The notes under the pieces were generated by a model that was not told where the DNA came from, made no database searches, and saw nothing but the letters and a program-made list of their open reading frames with translations. Shown here in pieces: positions 22,738 to 35,404 of a stretch of DNA of 64,000 bases (position 1 is the stretch's first letter; every line of letters begins with the position of its first letter). A program made the translations under genes and the position numbers. Source of the DNA: Ustilaginoidea virens (Eukaryota > Ascomycota > Sordariomycetes > Hypocreales > Clavicipitaceae); assembly GCF_000687475.1 (NCBI RefSeq), contig NC_057319.1, positions 3,400,001 through 3,464,000 of the forward strand, written 5' to 3'.

Positions 22738-23663
22738 GCTGCGCGCTTACTCGGCAAGGGGGATATCGATACACGCAGCTCTGGCCTTTTTCACAATACA
22801 ATCGCAGTGGAGGGATCGTCCATTTCATACGCAGATACAAAATACGGGATGATTGGCGAGCGGGGCCAGGAAAATGCATGACGAGTGCTTCCTTCACGTT
22901 GCACCGGGTACAGTATACAGGCAAAGCAAGTCATGGAGAGGATGATGGTACACCGTATCGGACAAAGACCCCCCTCGGGCAATTCTCAAAACACAGAAAG
23001 AAAGACGGTGTGGTATTTCTTTGGTATATATAGCTGCTTCAACCCGCATCTGCCGGCCGCATAATTCTCATTGATCAATACTGGCTCATCCAAGTGGCCA
23101 ATTGCCCGCAGGCCGAGCTGCCCTGCCAAATATCAGACACATGAAGCTATAGAGAAGCTGCCAGAGAAAATCATTCAACTTGAAAACGAAAAAGCATCTG
23201 TCCCGCCACGGACCAGCCGCAGCAGAATATCAACATCACCCACCCCAACACCAACATTACGGAGTACATAGTGTGCTTATGTGGTTATGAAACGCTCCTC
23301 CCTTTGCTCCATGAGATATCTTGGCAAACAATTCCCCAAAGTCAGACAAGGGAAAAAAGAAGAAGAAGAAGAAGAAGAAGAAGAGAGAAAAGAAGGAGAA
23401 TAAGGAGAAGAGCAAGAAAAAAGAAGAAGAGGATAAAAAAGGAAGAGGGTGAAAGAAAAGAGGAAAAGGCAAAAGCGAGAGGAGTTGGTCTTGCAGACCA
23501 TTCGTGCCAACGTGCTGACGGAAAGAAGAGAAATTACTTGAGATCAACTGTGGTATCTCTGCTTCCCCTGAAACGCCCCCCCCCCCCCCCCCTTCCCTCC
23601 CACCAGCCCGTTTGATATCATCATTATACATGGATGGACATTCTGGCTCCTCTTGTCGTCAGA
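22738..23663. other. convergent 3' spacer between ASF1 and the RasGAP gene
   Basis: No gene. It contains a GAA/purine tract (about 23348-23470) and a C run (about 23576-23592). Confidence 0.6.
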
Positions 23664-26363
23664 TTACCATCCCTTCTTGCGCGCAAATCTCTTGTTAAGC
23701 AGAGCCAGCACCTTGGGAACGTTAAATTGAACGTATTCGAGGTCGAGTTCATCTTGGTTGTCCTTCTGCATTTCAAGCAAATCGTCCAGCTTGAGGTCGA
23801 GTTCCAACAGACCCCTATTGCGACCTGAGGGGACAACATTCGGGTTAGCACACCTGGCCGAAAGCACTGTCTCCACATTCGACATGGCATTGTGCAACTT
23901 ACCCTTGTAGTGGAGCGAAATAACAAATGTTCCAGGCAAAGGACTCGTAAAGTTAAAGTAGATGTTGGTCCGTCTGTTATCCGGGACATTACTCTTCTGT
24001 ATCACTCCCTCCTTTTCGAGCTGCTGATGAGTGAACTTGTAAGGTCCAAGGACCTGTTGTTTCTGTTGCTTTCGCTTGGTTCCTTCGCTCTGAGACCGCA
24101 CGTTATGCAAGTAGCTCTTGTACGTCTCCAACTGGCCGACCAAATAAGTGTTGTGGTCTCGAATCGTCTTGTACACCTCCTCGAGCTTCAACGTCTCGGC
24201 AATGACACCCTCCTTCAACGAGCCAAGATGCTGCAATTCCTGCTCAACCTCGTCACGCAAAAGATCAAACTGGTCGCTCTTGTCAATGACACCTAGCTCC
24301 TGAAGCTGGGACAGGAGCTCCATTGCCCTGATCCCTTTGCGGACCATGACGGCGTCGTTGCGGCTGGTAGCAGCGGCGTCTGCTACTCGCTCTAGTCGGA
24401 GAGGTCGGCGAAGGACCGCACTGCTCTGCGGAATGGTGCGCAGAATCTGCACAAAGATGGATTTGGCTTCCATAAAGTACACTTCCTCTTGTGTAATGTC
24501 CAGCGCGGCTGTCAAGTCGTCAATGGCAGTTTCCCATCTGCTGAAGAGCGGTAATTTGATCACTCGGTTTTCTTTGCGCGGAACCTGCGGTGGTGACGAG
24601 CCCAACTCTGCCACGATGGTTGCCAGGTGAGAGCTTTCATCCTTGCAAAGCTCCTGATAGTGCTTGTCAATGAGACCATGCATGGCGTAGATCTCGTTGA
24701 GTGTTATGTCCAGCTCAAGATCCTTTTTTGACAAGGCCACATAGTTATCCACTTCCAAGCTTTCGTAGAAATCACTGACCTCACAAAGGTCAAGCATGAA
24801 CTTGTTGATTCGGTCCTTGTTCTGATGAATGAAGGGTTGAAGTTTGGCCATGTACGGCTCCTTGGCATACGATGGCTTATTGGCAAGATTCTGCAACATC
24901 TTCGCAATCAATGTCAAAGTCCGTCGAGGACGTTCGGCAGGAGTTCCGTCAATGAGCATGTAGGATTTGGGAGTGACAATGGCGGGGTTGATGAATCGCA
25001 GGAAGAAGAATCCTCCGATCAAGGTGCAGATAACCTGGTCGTTCGCATCCGGGTACTTGCGTTTTGTCAAGCTCCTGATCTGCTTGCAGATCCAGCGAAT
25101 GCCGTAAGGCGTCTCCTCCAGGCCCTCGATAATCGTTGCCAAGAATCCGTTGGCAATTTCGGTCAGCATGGTAAGCCTAGGCTCAATGATAGCCTGAACC
25201 TGTGGGTTCTCTGCAGCTTGTTCGCCAGTGATGCCCTTGGGCAAGTTGGCGGGTACACTGCCGGTATCCTCCTCAATCTGCTCCAACATGCGTTCATAGA
25301 CCTTTAAAGGGTTGATCTCAAGGTCCAAGTCCTTCAACTCGATGAGACTGTTGATTCTGTCGGCCAAGACGGTCTTGAGGAAACTCTGGCCAGGGCCACG
25401 ACGGGTGTAGGTTGTCATCATACGGGAGACAGGCGTGTTAGCTCGAAGCAAAGAGGAGTAATCGGGCGTATGATCGAACTGATGAGTCAGAACGGACTAA
25501 TCAGGAAAGTTAGCTCATTCGGTTGCACGAAGTATCTGGGGTAATCTATTTCTAAGGCGTACCTGAAACATGGTGAGTAGCAAATGCTCTTCACGGCTTT
25601 CGTACTGATTGCCGTAAATGGTGAACATGACCGTCTGCAACAGGGAGTCTATCTCGGCCATGGACACGAGTCTGCACAAATGGGCGATGTGTCGCGGTTC
25701 GGATTGTAATAGGAAGATGAGATTGCCGTACTTTTGCGTTTTATCGTCGTTGGGAAATACGCCCTGTTGTACTTCTGCGGTATCTTCCAGGTGGCTGGCA
25801 ACTTCATTTTGCTACGCAAAGAAAAAAATGAAGAAGAAAAAAGTATCAATATACGAGGAAGAAACTGAAGAGAAGGAGAGACGGAGAACAGTTGCGAACC
25901 TCTTCAAGCGCCATGCGATTTTGAATGAGAAGGGCAATCCGAGAATCCAGGTATCGTACGTCTTTTTCGAGGACAAAGTTCTTTTTTGATTGTGAGGATA
26001 TTTTGGTCTTGAGATCCCGGAGGACTTTCTGAGCTGTGCATATGGCGTCAGCGCTCCTTTCAATTCGAATATAGTCATCAAAAAACCACACGAATCGCAA
26101 CTCGGTCGGTTCAAGTTCCAGAGACATGAAAGGATATCTCGCAGTTTACGGGAAACCATACCTTTGGCGAGATCATCTTCAATTTGCATTTCGCACTCGT
26201 TGGCCGACATGGACATGTACAATGCAGACATTGAGTATCGCTTTGACTGGCGCGCAGAGCGCGATCCATCATAAGACGACATGGTGTTCTGGCGGGACAA
26301 TAGTTGAAAGGACGATGACGAGGCAGTTGAGGCCCTGGATGGTGTTTGAAGCATGGTGGGCAT
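23664..26363 (-). CDS. Ras GTPase-activating protein (Gap1/GapA type with RasGAP C-terminal domain)
   Basis: Five exons, 26363-26162, 26033-25900, 25811-25563, 25496-23903 and 23824-23664, give 779 residues. A Ser-rich N-terminus leads into a helical segment ([20 protein letters not shown]). The GAP-related domain follows, with the arginine finger at about residue 213 in [11 protein letters not shown] and the conserved [13 protein letters not shown]. The second half is the RasGAP C-terminal domain shared with IQGAPs, ending in [19 protein letters not shown]. There is no IQ or calponin domain, so it is a Gap1/GapA-like RasGAP, not an IQGAP. It should switch off Ras and so influence polarity, cAMP and MAP-kinase signalling at the cell cortex. 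The second intron uses a GTTCGC donor, supported by frame and conservation. The start was taken at the ATG at 26363; another in-frame ATG lies 9 bases downstream. Confidence 0.92.
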
Positions 26364-29300
26364 GATCAATGATGTGTAAGGCGTCACAGCGGCAGCGCAC
26401 AGAAAGACTTGGCGGAGGAAGAGTGGTTTAGAAACTCGAAATCTTCGGGAAAGTGAGAATCGGCGGCAGCGCAGGTATGGAACAGGGCCCCCGATTTTCT
26501 AGTCGATTGTTCGGGGAGCTCTCAGCGGCGATTGATGGTAGAACCGCGAGCTGCACAGAATGAAGACTGAATATATGATATTGGGCCGGTTCGTTCGGCG
26601 ACCGTTTATAATTCCGTGATGTCGACACTGGAGTCGGTTTGTCAAGGGAAAGACCGGGAAAAAAGGGCAGAGAGGAGGGGCTGATTGCAAATGCCGCTGG
26701 ACATGCGTTGTGTCCGTCGCCTGTGGCGCTGGCAAAACACGTACTCCGTACTGTAAGCACCTTCCGACGAAGCAGCACAGCAGGCAAAGCAGGCTTAAGC
26801 GGCTGAGGCCGAACGGTTGCACAACAGGCTTGATCGACCAATGGGTAAAGGGTTCAGCAGGAAGACGTGCAAGTGCCGATGATGACGGTGCACAAAATGT
26901 TTGGTACTAGACTAGCAGTCTGGTCGGACGCAAAGAGTAAAGGCAATCGAGCGATGCTGGGGCTCGCCCCGTCAGAATCGAGGCCCCGACCTCTAGTGGC
27001 CGCGCGGATGGAGTGGTGACTGGAGCAATGTGACTGACGGTTATATGTGGTCAGAACGGATTAGGTTGGTTTTCTTGGCGGGAGGTTTGACGCGCGCAGA
27101 GAAGACGGAGAAGTTCCCAGGACCCATGCAATTCTGTCGACGACGGCGCTGCGACCGAGATTGCGAGGCCCGGGTTCTGGGCAGCCAGTGGCGCTTGGTT
27201 AAATGATGCGAGGCAAGAGGAGAGAAAGGCCAGACGGCTGAAGGGTGCGGCGAGGAGGCTGCGGGGACGCAAAGTTGGCAAGTCGAGGCAGACGAGCCCA
27301 CATGGGATGTTGCCTGAAGAATGACGAGAGCCAGATGCGAGATGCTGGTGGGAATAGGAACGAGGGTGGGGAAGGGGGAGGGAGGGGCGCGAACGGAGGA
27401 CACACTACGTACCTGTAGTACAACGGCGTGCGTGGGAGGCCCAGACAGCAGGGAAGGAACTCAAGGAGGGAAGGAAGTTGTTCAGGTTCAGGATAAATTG
27501 GATACGATGGCAAAGTCGGACAGAGTCCGCCAAGAGCCAGCCAAGAGACATGAGCCAGCCAGCGCAGGTCTCCACGTCCGGGGTATGTTCTGGGTGTCTG
27601 GGTCAGGTCTGGATCAGGGGCAAGGGCGACGAGCCGTGTGGGAAGGAACTGTGGAAGTAGTGGGGCAGGAACGGTACATGTACACGGACGGCGACGCAAG
27701 CAAGGAGGTACCTAAGGTACCTACCTACTAAGGTGGCCGGTAGAAACCAGGTGCCTTATCTAAGCTGGTACCTGTGTGGATGATGCAGGCAAGTGCCCAG
27801 ATTAGGTACGGAGTACTTGGCAGTTACTTGAAGGAAGAAAGTCCTCGTCTCGCTAACGCCTGGCTCAGTCAGTCAGGCGGAAGCCCTGGCCAGCGGCGCG
27901 GCGCGTCTGTTTCAAGGCCTCGCTCTGCATCAAGCTCCAGAGATTAGGCAAAGTAGAATCTTGCGGCTACTTGCAACGACAAAGATCCGAAACAGTAAAG
28001 TCGAGTTTGCAACGTGAGAAGGTCGGTGGCTGACTCCCCCTGCATTTACAGTACAGACTAAAGAACTGGGTCCTTCCGCATACCTGAGGAACCTAAGGAG
28101 GTACTCACTATCCATTCTTATGGGAGTTCCTAAAGGGGATCATTGATCAACCCACCAGACAACTCCAAGCAAGTGAACCTGGTGCAATCAAGGCCGTCAC
28201 ACCCGGGGCCTGAAATAGTCTCGATCTATTTATTTTCTCTGGGAGATACTGAGATGCACGGACTAGACAGTCCTACGGTGCATTAAGAAGAAGGGGGAAG
28301 GGGGAAGGGGGGCAGAAAGAGAAAAAGCAAAAAAGCAAAAAAAAAAAAAAAAAAAGATATGCATACCACGTTCAAGAAAAAGATCGGCGTTATATTGAAA
28401 GAAACGAGGGAGAACGGGCAAGTTGATCGACATTTTGCTGGTCGCGGGCAACCCGGCCAAAGTTGCCTATAGCTTAGGTACCTCCTAGCTAGAGTATACT
28501 ACCTAACCTAAGCCAGTAGCTGCTGGCTTTCGGTAGTGGTGGCCCCACCACTACTGACAGCTTACTAAACCGTCTGGAAGGCTGGTGCGTGCAGTTTTGC
28601 AAATCCAGCTCGCGAGAGCGGAACCACCAGTTTGGTCAATATTCGATTCAATACTCCGTATGCGCAGCCGTTTGCAACAGAGGGAGAGGCTGGGGTTGCT
28701 CAATGGAGCGGGAAGAGTTGACGGCTTTCGGTAGGCTGCGAAGCCCTCGTCCTCGGTTCTCGCAGCGCCGATTCAACGTACGTTCAAGGCCAGAAAAGAA
28801 AGGCACATACATACATGTAGGAGGTACCTAGGATAAAAAGTCCCGACTTGTGCCCAAATGGGGGTCTTGGTGGCGCTAATCTTGCATTATAATTCATGTT
28901 AGCTGCATGCATCTTGATTACTTGGTGGCAAGAGGGGCACGTATGTACGTCGTTATTTCGACTAATGACTTTGAATCCTATGGCGTGCCTTTTAAGGTTT
29001 AAGCTTCCAGTCACTCAGCGGAACAAATTCAGGAATACGTAGTACAATTCTTTCTTATCTGTAGAATCCGAACCAATCACAATCCGTCAACTGCACCAGA
29101 AGATACAGAGTAGCGCCTGTCTAGACCCGTTTGAGCCATTCAATAAATAACACATGTGAAGAACACCACCATCCGGGACCCTTCCACACCTTCTTCCCCC
29201 CCCCCCCCCTCTAATCCCAGAGAGAGGGAAAAAAAAAAAAAGGAGAAGAAAAGGAAAAAAACCTCCGCAGTACGTGCTCCGTAATTCCGTATGTACGGCA

Positions 29301-31425
29301 AAGGGCAGCCATGATCAAGGTACTCGGCACGGAGTAGAGAAGTTTAGGTAGTTTTCTAAACCCCTCCCGCGACAGCCGGTCATGGCCGTGACAACGGGTA
29401 CCTTCTGCAGCATTGTGCAACTCAAGCCATGCTCGGGATACCCCATTTGTGAAAGTGATTGAAGCCGGCGGTAATGCAAACGTCCAGAAGCCGTCATTGT
29501 CAATGTTGTGTACGGCCTATGGGCCTTGTTGGCCCTGACCTTGTCGCCAACACGGCCCCAATCCCAGTCGCTCGTCGTTGGAATTACGTCACAAGGCTTT
29601 CACGAGCCAAAAAGAAGAAGAAAAAAGACAAAGTGCAGAACCGAGGGAGGGGAGAAGGAAAGAATCTGGAGAAGAAGAAGAAGAGGAAGAAGAGAATAGC
29701 CTCGTCTTCAAGGACATGGAAGAAGAAGAAAATAGAAAGCAAACAAGAAACCAGGGCAAATGCAGATGGTGCTATGTAGTAGAAACCGCTGTAGGGGTCA
29801 GAGACGATGACAAGCCCGTCTTCGTCTTACCTGCCTTCAATTCCTTCGAAACGCAAGCAGCTACCGCAACGTGCTTGGCTCCTGTGAGTCCTGTCAGCAA
29901 AATGCCGCAATGGCACAGGCTGCGCGTTTTCTTCACCGTCTTTTCCATCTCATTCATGCATGAGCTTCGTCCACGGAAAGAGGAAAACATGCCCGCAAGC
30001 CGGCGCGCTGCCAGCCACCAGGGCGCCCAAGCTGAGAGCATGTTTGCGTTGCATGTACGGAGTTGTCCGCAGCCCGCAGCCCGCAGCCCGTCAGAAGCAT
30101 GCATCTGGCCTTTGCTACCTACCTTACCTTAGGTATGTATGTAATGCAAGTCTCGGACCAGGTTGTGAGACCCTCGCAGGGTTTGTTACTTTTGCTGTAT
30201 CAAATGGCCGTCCGCCACTGCAAGCAGAACTCCTGAGATGTCATATAATCGAATACGAAGTAAGGAACCAAGGATAACTGGCCTGATTCTCGGAAAAGGA
30301 ACCGCGACTCGACTCACTCTCCATCCGACGCGCATGTGTATCTGAATAACCCGAATAGCCCGAATGAAAACCTGGGCCTCGCAGCCCTCGGCACCGCTTG
30401 GTTTTCTTCCAAGCTACCGAGTTTTCTTTGCAAGGACGTTTCATCGAGAATGTGCTTGCACGCCCCCTCCCCAGTTTCTCGCATGCTTGGACTCGGGGGC
30501 CTGAAGTATACCGGAAATTTCAAGTTGAAACACATACAGGGCCCCGGTAAGACCGATTGCTGCTGGAGAAACTTGCCATCGAGGATGAAACGAGGGCGTG
30601 AATCTGTGAGCCCATGGAGTTGCACCATCCAACCCACACTTGACGTCTGCTTTGATATATCTTGTTTCGCCTCTTGCGGCATATCAGCTCTGTGACGCAT
30701 CCACTTTTCTTCGGGATGAAACAAGAGGCATTAGGAAGGAGCATTAATTTGGGTGCTGACCTTGTTCGTGTTTGAGCAGCCCGATAAATTGCTTCCACCA
30801 CGGCATCATGGCAATTTTGTGTTTGTGTTTCCTCCGATTATGGAGAGAATGAAGCGGTTCGTTCCTCACTCTTGTCCAATAAGACCGGTTTCGACGAGGG
30901 CTTAAGATGATTTTCTTTTTTTTTCGCCTCCTTTTTCTTCTTCCCTTTTTATTGTGTTGGGCAACTTGTTGTGTTTGTGCGACGGCTGCAAGTCCAAGAT
31001 TGCTGTGCTCACCTCTCTCACCCCTTGTGCGCTAAGAAATGAAATGAACGGCCCAAGTTAAAGATAAACAAAGATAAACACAAAAGAAAATAAAACCAGG
31101 AACAGGAATGCCTTTTTCTGCAAGAAACGTTACGTCAATGGTGTATTGCAGAAATGTTTACGGAGAACGGAGTAGTCTTCAATCACAACGGCTGGTGAGC
31201 TCGGTGGGGCAAAGAATCCCCCGTCTGGTCCAGTCTGGTGCCTGATGTCGTCCCCCTCCCCTTGTCTGGCTGGCGGCTGACTCTGGCGGCTGGCCAACGG
31301 CTTGACAGCCGATCGGAGCTTAGCTCCGAGGCTGCTGCTCAACTCCTCCCAACAACTCAAGACCACGCAAACCCCATTGCTCTTTTACCAACCTTCAAGT
31401 TGAGCCAGTTCCTCTAGGCAACAAC
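26364..31425. other. 5 kb region without a recognisable gene, divergent promoters at each end
   Basis: The left end is upstream of the RasGAP and the right end upstream of the peroxiredoxin. Open frames are short and have no family motifs. Landmarks: TACGGAGTA-type 9-mers at 26742, 27807 and 28652; AGGTACCT at 27706, 27715, 28476 and 28822; an A run near 28339-28357; a C run near 29196-29209; a purine-rich tract at 29600-29760; and a CAGCCCG repeat near 30068-30090. A non-coding transcript or very small gene cannot be excluded. Confidence 0.5.
31130..31137. promoter_or_regulatory. TTACGTCA bZIP-type site upstream of the peroxiredoxin gene
   Basis: TTACGTCA is a CRE/ATF-like sequence of the kind bound by Atf1/Yap-class bZIP factors. 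It lies about 290 bases upstream of the start codon. A stress-response role fits the gene but is inferred. Confidence 0.35.
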
Positions 31426-32212
31426 ATGGCGTGCCGTTCCTCACTCCGTCGCGTCGCCTTCACCCCTGCCCTACGCAGCTTCCACTCAACCCCCCGCGCC
31501 TTTGTCAAGGTCGGTGATGAGGTGCCCAACTTCGGCGACCTCATGGAGAAATCGCCGGGATACAATGTCAACCTGGCGGATGAGTTCAAGTCGTCCAACG
31601 GATATATTATTGGCGTACCGGGAGCCTTCACCGGAACATGCTCCAGTGTGCATATTCCTTCGTACATTCACCATCCTCGCCTGAAGTCAGCCGGTCAAGT
31701 ATTTGTGGTTTCTGTGAATGATCCTTTTGTGTAGGTTGTCTTGAACTGGAAACCTGGCTTTTTTTTTCTTGCCGCCTATGTCGGTGTTTTCTTGGCAATC
31801 TCGAGGCTAAAGTGAATCTCATACCCTAGGATGAAAGCTTGGGCGGAGCAGCTCGATCCCGCTGGGGAAACAGGCGTAAGTGGGCAGTCATTTCATTTCC
31901 TTCACACTTCAACCTGGACCTTGTGTAGCAAGATTGCTTACGGTCTCGATAGATCCGCTTTCTTTCGGACCCCTCAGCCGGCTTCACGAAAGCCCTCGAC
32001 CTTGGCTTCGATGGATCTGCGGTGTTTGGTGGTGTACGCAGCAAGCGTTATACTCTCAAGATTGAGGGTGGCAAGGTCTCCAAGACGTTCATTGAGCCAG
32101 ACGGCACCGGTGCCAATGGTATGTTGTCCAATCCGCGAAACAAGGCAGGCCTTGGAAGAAGAATACTAACAGAGACATTTCAGTCTCCATGGCTGAAAAG
32201 GTTCTGGACTAG
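31426..32212 (+). CDS. Prx5/Ahp1-type peroxiredoxin, probably mitochondrial
   Basis: Four exons, 31426-31730, 31830-31875, 31953-32118 and 32184-32212, encode 181 residues. The first 25 residues (MACRSSLRRVAFTPALRSFH...) are Arg/Ser-rich without acids and look like a mitochondrial presequence. The peroxidatic cysteine, about Cys72, sits in VPGAFTGTCSS, matching the PxxxTxxC active site of the Prx5/AhpE-like class. Later family marks are NDPFVMKAWAEQL, IRFLSDPSAGFTKALDL and RSKRYTLKIEGGKV. It should reduce hydrogen peroxide and alkyl hydroperoxides using thioredoxin. The last exon is tiny (29 bases, SMAEKVLD) but fixed by phase. A cytosolic or peroxisomal form from a downstream start is possible. 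A TTACGTCA site lies upstream. Confidence 0.93.
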
Positions 32213-33565
32213 GTCATGCGAGCGTTTGGAGATGCAAACACGAGGGAGCCCAGAGAGTTGTATAGTATTATTATTATTGTGCAAAGAACACCCGCACCAG
32301 AGTTTAAGGACCTTATTCAACTAGGAAATCATAGACACCTGATAACGCCCGAGCGCACGAGCCTTGTGAAGGCGTCTAAAGAGTGGGTGCTTCGAAACGG
32401 GGTCTACAAAAACCCCTGGTTGGCCAGGCGTGATCGAAAACGGAGATGTAAAATGTGGGGAAGATGCAGGAAAAGGATCAAATACTCTTCAATGTTGTCA
32501 ATCCTAAAGCGAGACAGGTACTTTCAGTTCATCGAGCTTGAAAAGCCGTTAATGGATCTGTAAGTAGAGTCGATTTGCCTTTGGCGGTGCAACGTTTGTT
32601 CTCTCGTCTTTTGTCGTCAGTTCGAACGAGACGGAACCAACATTGAAGTTTTTGGAAGACGGTCCAGCGGAAAAAGGCATCTGCGTTGGGCCCTGGAGAG
32701 TTACTAAGCTTATTAGTCTCGTCTGGTTCCTAGGAGGTACCTACCAGGTTACCTAATGTAACCACCGGACCAGCTTTTATGGGGCGAATGGATGGCCCTG
32801 TACCTACTCCGTACATGTACGGAGTACGGAGGAGCCAACTGGTCAAGGCTAGCGGCCTAATAGTAAGTAAACTGCAGGCACCGTGCCAGTTCCGCTTGCT
32901 GCTGGTTGGCTTCCAAGTCAGCTGCCCCGCTCCCCCGAAGATCTACCGCCGCCCTGTACTTGAACCACGGGTTCTCGGCCCAGAGCTCCATGGGCCTGTC
33001 TGTCATTCCCAGACCGAATCCAACCGTCTGCTGCTGCTGCCTTTGTCATCCGTACCGCGACGTCTTATAACGTTGCCATTCCTTTTCGCGTCCCTCCGCC
33101 ACCACTCATCTGGGCGTCTTAATCTTGGCGGTTTGCGGCACCTCTGAAGACGAAGCGTCTTTCCGAGTAGTAGTTACTCCACCTTTTTCCGCCGCCATCA
33201 TCGTGCTTCCTACTTGGTTGAGGCAGTCCCGAAAAGAAGTCATCATCATCACAGTGTTGCCCCTCCTCTCCAAAGTATTGACGCTTTTTGGTTGTTGCAC
33301 AAGCGCCGCACCTTCCCCCTTTCCCCTCTTCTGAATTCGTCCTTTTGATAGCAGACAACTTTGCCGACGAATCGCCTCACAACCTGTTTCTGCACCAACT
33401 AAAGGAACCGCCACCATTCCTCCTCAGACAAGGAAACGAAAGGCTGCTGAGGCGACGATATCTTCTCAAGAAGACAAAGTGCTGCCTCCGCAAAAGAGAT
33501 TCGTCGCCTCAGCCACCGATCCTCCAGCGGCCCCCCCAACTCCCGTCACCACAACAAGCGCCAAT
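32213..33565. other. spacer: peroxiredoxin 3' region and RBR-ligase promoter
   Basis: No gene supported. It includes a perfect 22-base palindrome made of two TACTCCGTA/TACGGAGTA half-sites (32805-32826) and AGGTACCT at 32735-32742. The last few hundred bases are CT-rich, as in many fungal leaders. Confidence 0.6.
32805..32826. repeat. 22-base perfect palindrome of two TACGGAGTA half-sites
   Basis: TACTCCGTA (32805-32813) and its complement TACGGAGTA (32818-32826) face each other across the self-complementary core CATG. The whole 22 bases equal their own reverse complement. Confidence 0.95.
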
Positions 33566-35404
33566 ATGGATTCCGACGAGGAATACATGTCTCCCATGTC
33601 GAGCGATGATGAGATGATGCAGGAATATAGCGGGGATGAGATGTCTGCGGCTGAAGGTATCGTCCCCCCCTTTTTTCTTTTCGTTTTTTTTTTCTTTTTC
33701 TTGTTTGTTTGTTTGGTTTGTTTGCTCCGTTTCCAGCCTCTGCACAACAACACATGTGATGTGGCTTGAGGCATCGCTTTATCCATAACACGTACATGGG
33801 AGCGGAAGGCTAACGTAATCACCTTCCCTGCAGACTTCGAAGACGACTTTGACGAGCCGGATCCTGATTTTGGTCTGTCGCCAAAGGATCTGGGCAAGGC
33901 CAAGCAGCCGGCTCACATCATTCCCTTCAAGGTCTACGAGCCGTCCGATATTCAACGCCAGCAGGATGATATGATCAACGAGGTGAACATGATTTTGGAC
34001 ATGCAAAAGGAGGATGCCGCCATCATGCTGCGGCACTTTCGATGGAACAAGGAAAGATTGCTCGAAGACTACATGGATCACCCTGAACAAGTTCTTGAGG
34101 CTGCGGGTTTGAGCCGCCAAAGTTTTTCTTTGCCCAAGCTAGAGACTATTCCTGGCTTCTTTTGCGATATTTGCTGCGAGGATGAGGAAGGCTTGCAAAC
34201 CTTTGCCCTGCACTGTGGTCACAGATACTGTGTCGACTGTTACCGTCAATACTTGACTCAGAAAATCAAGGGCGAAGGCGAGGCCGCGAAGATCCAATGT
34301 CCTTCGGACGACGGTTGTGGTCTTGTGCTTGATTCTCGCTCGCTGGATTTGCTCGTCACTCCCGAGCTGACGGGTCGGTATCGCGAACTGCTCAACAGGA
34401 CCTATGTTGAGGATAAAGACTTTTTCAAGTGGTGCCCAGCGCCAGACTGTCCCAATGTCATAGAGAGCAGCATCAAGAAGAAGGATCTGGACAGGATTGT
34501 TCCGTCGGTAGAGTGCCTGTGTGGCTGCAGATTTTGCTTTGGCTGTCCGAACTCTGACCACCAGCCCGCTCCCTGCGACCTGGTCAAGAAATGGCTCAAG
34601 AAGTGTGAAGATGACTCGGAGACGGCCAATTGGATCTCGGCCAATACAAAGGAATGCCCCAAATGCAGCTCAACCATAGAGAAGAATGGGGGCTGTAACC
34701 ACATGACCTGCCGCAAGTGCAAGCATGAATTCTGCTGGATGTGCATGGGATTGTGGTCGGAACACGGCACCAGCTGGTACAATTGCAACCGGTACGAAGA
34801 AAAGAGCGGCTCCGAAGCTAGGGATGCCCAAGCCAAGTCTCGTACGTCTTTGGAGCGATATCTGCATTATTACAACCGATATGCCAACCACGAGCAGTCT
34901 GCCAGGCTGGAGAAGGACACTGCTTGCAAGACGGAGAAGAAGATGATACAGCTACAAACCACGTCGGGAATGTCGTGGATAGAAGTGCAATACCTCCACT
35001 CCGCAGCTCAGGCCTTGCAGACGTGCCGCCAGACGCTCAAGTGGACATACGCCTTTGCCTTTTACCTGGCGAGAAACAATCTGACGGAAATATTTGAGGA
35101 CAATCAGAAGGATTTGGAAATGGCGGTTGAGAATTTATCCGAGATGTTTGAGATGCCTATTCAAGAGTTGTCGGATCCCAAGCTCAAAGTCGACATCATG
35201 GACAAGACGTCGTATTGCAACAAGCGTCGCGTGATTTTACTCGAGGACACTGCCGAGAACCTCGCCAAGGGTAAGTGGCGCTTTGTCAAGAGGCGATGGC
35301 CTGTGATAGCCAATGGGGGAACTGAGGACTGACTGATGTCTTTAGCGAGATGGACATTCAACCCAGACTTGACGAACGCTTCACCAGCAGCCGCGCGACG
35401 CTGA
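33566..35404 (+). CDS. RBR-type E3 ubiquitin ligase of the Ariadne (ARI1/HHARI) family
   Basis: Three exons, 33566-33656, 33834-35270 and 35346-35404, encode 528 residues. The acidic N-terminus (MDSDEEYMSPMSSDDEM) and a UBA-like segment (about 77-125) are typical of Ariadne proteins. RING1 starts near Cys141 (CDICCEDEEG...HCGHRYC), IBR spans about 210-275, and RING2 starts near 305, with CPKCSSTIEKNGGCNHMTC holding the predicted catalytic cysteine at about 318. The C-terminal Ariadne domain is present (YLHYYNRYANHEQSARLE to NLAKARWTFNPDL). RBR ligases take ubiquitin from an E2 onto the RING2 cysteine before passing it to the substrate; Ariadne members commonly work with neddylated cullins. 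The start at the conserved MDSDEE was preferred because no upstream in-frame ATG is present. Substrates cannot be inferred. Confidence 0.94.

Noticed and set aside
29578..30132. Plus-strand open frame of 184 codons
   Set aside because: Begins in a purine tract giving Glu/Lys runs and continues without any conserved motif or gene-like context.
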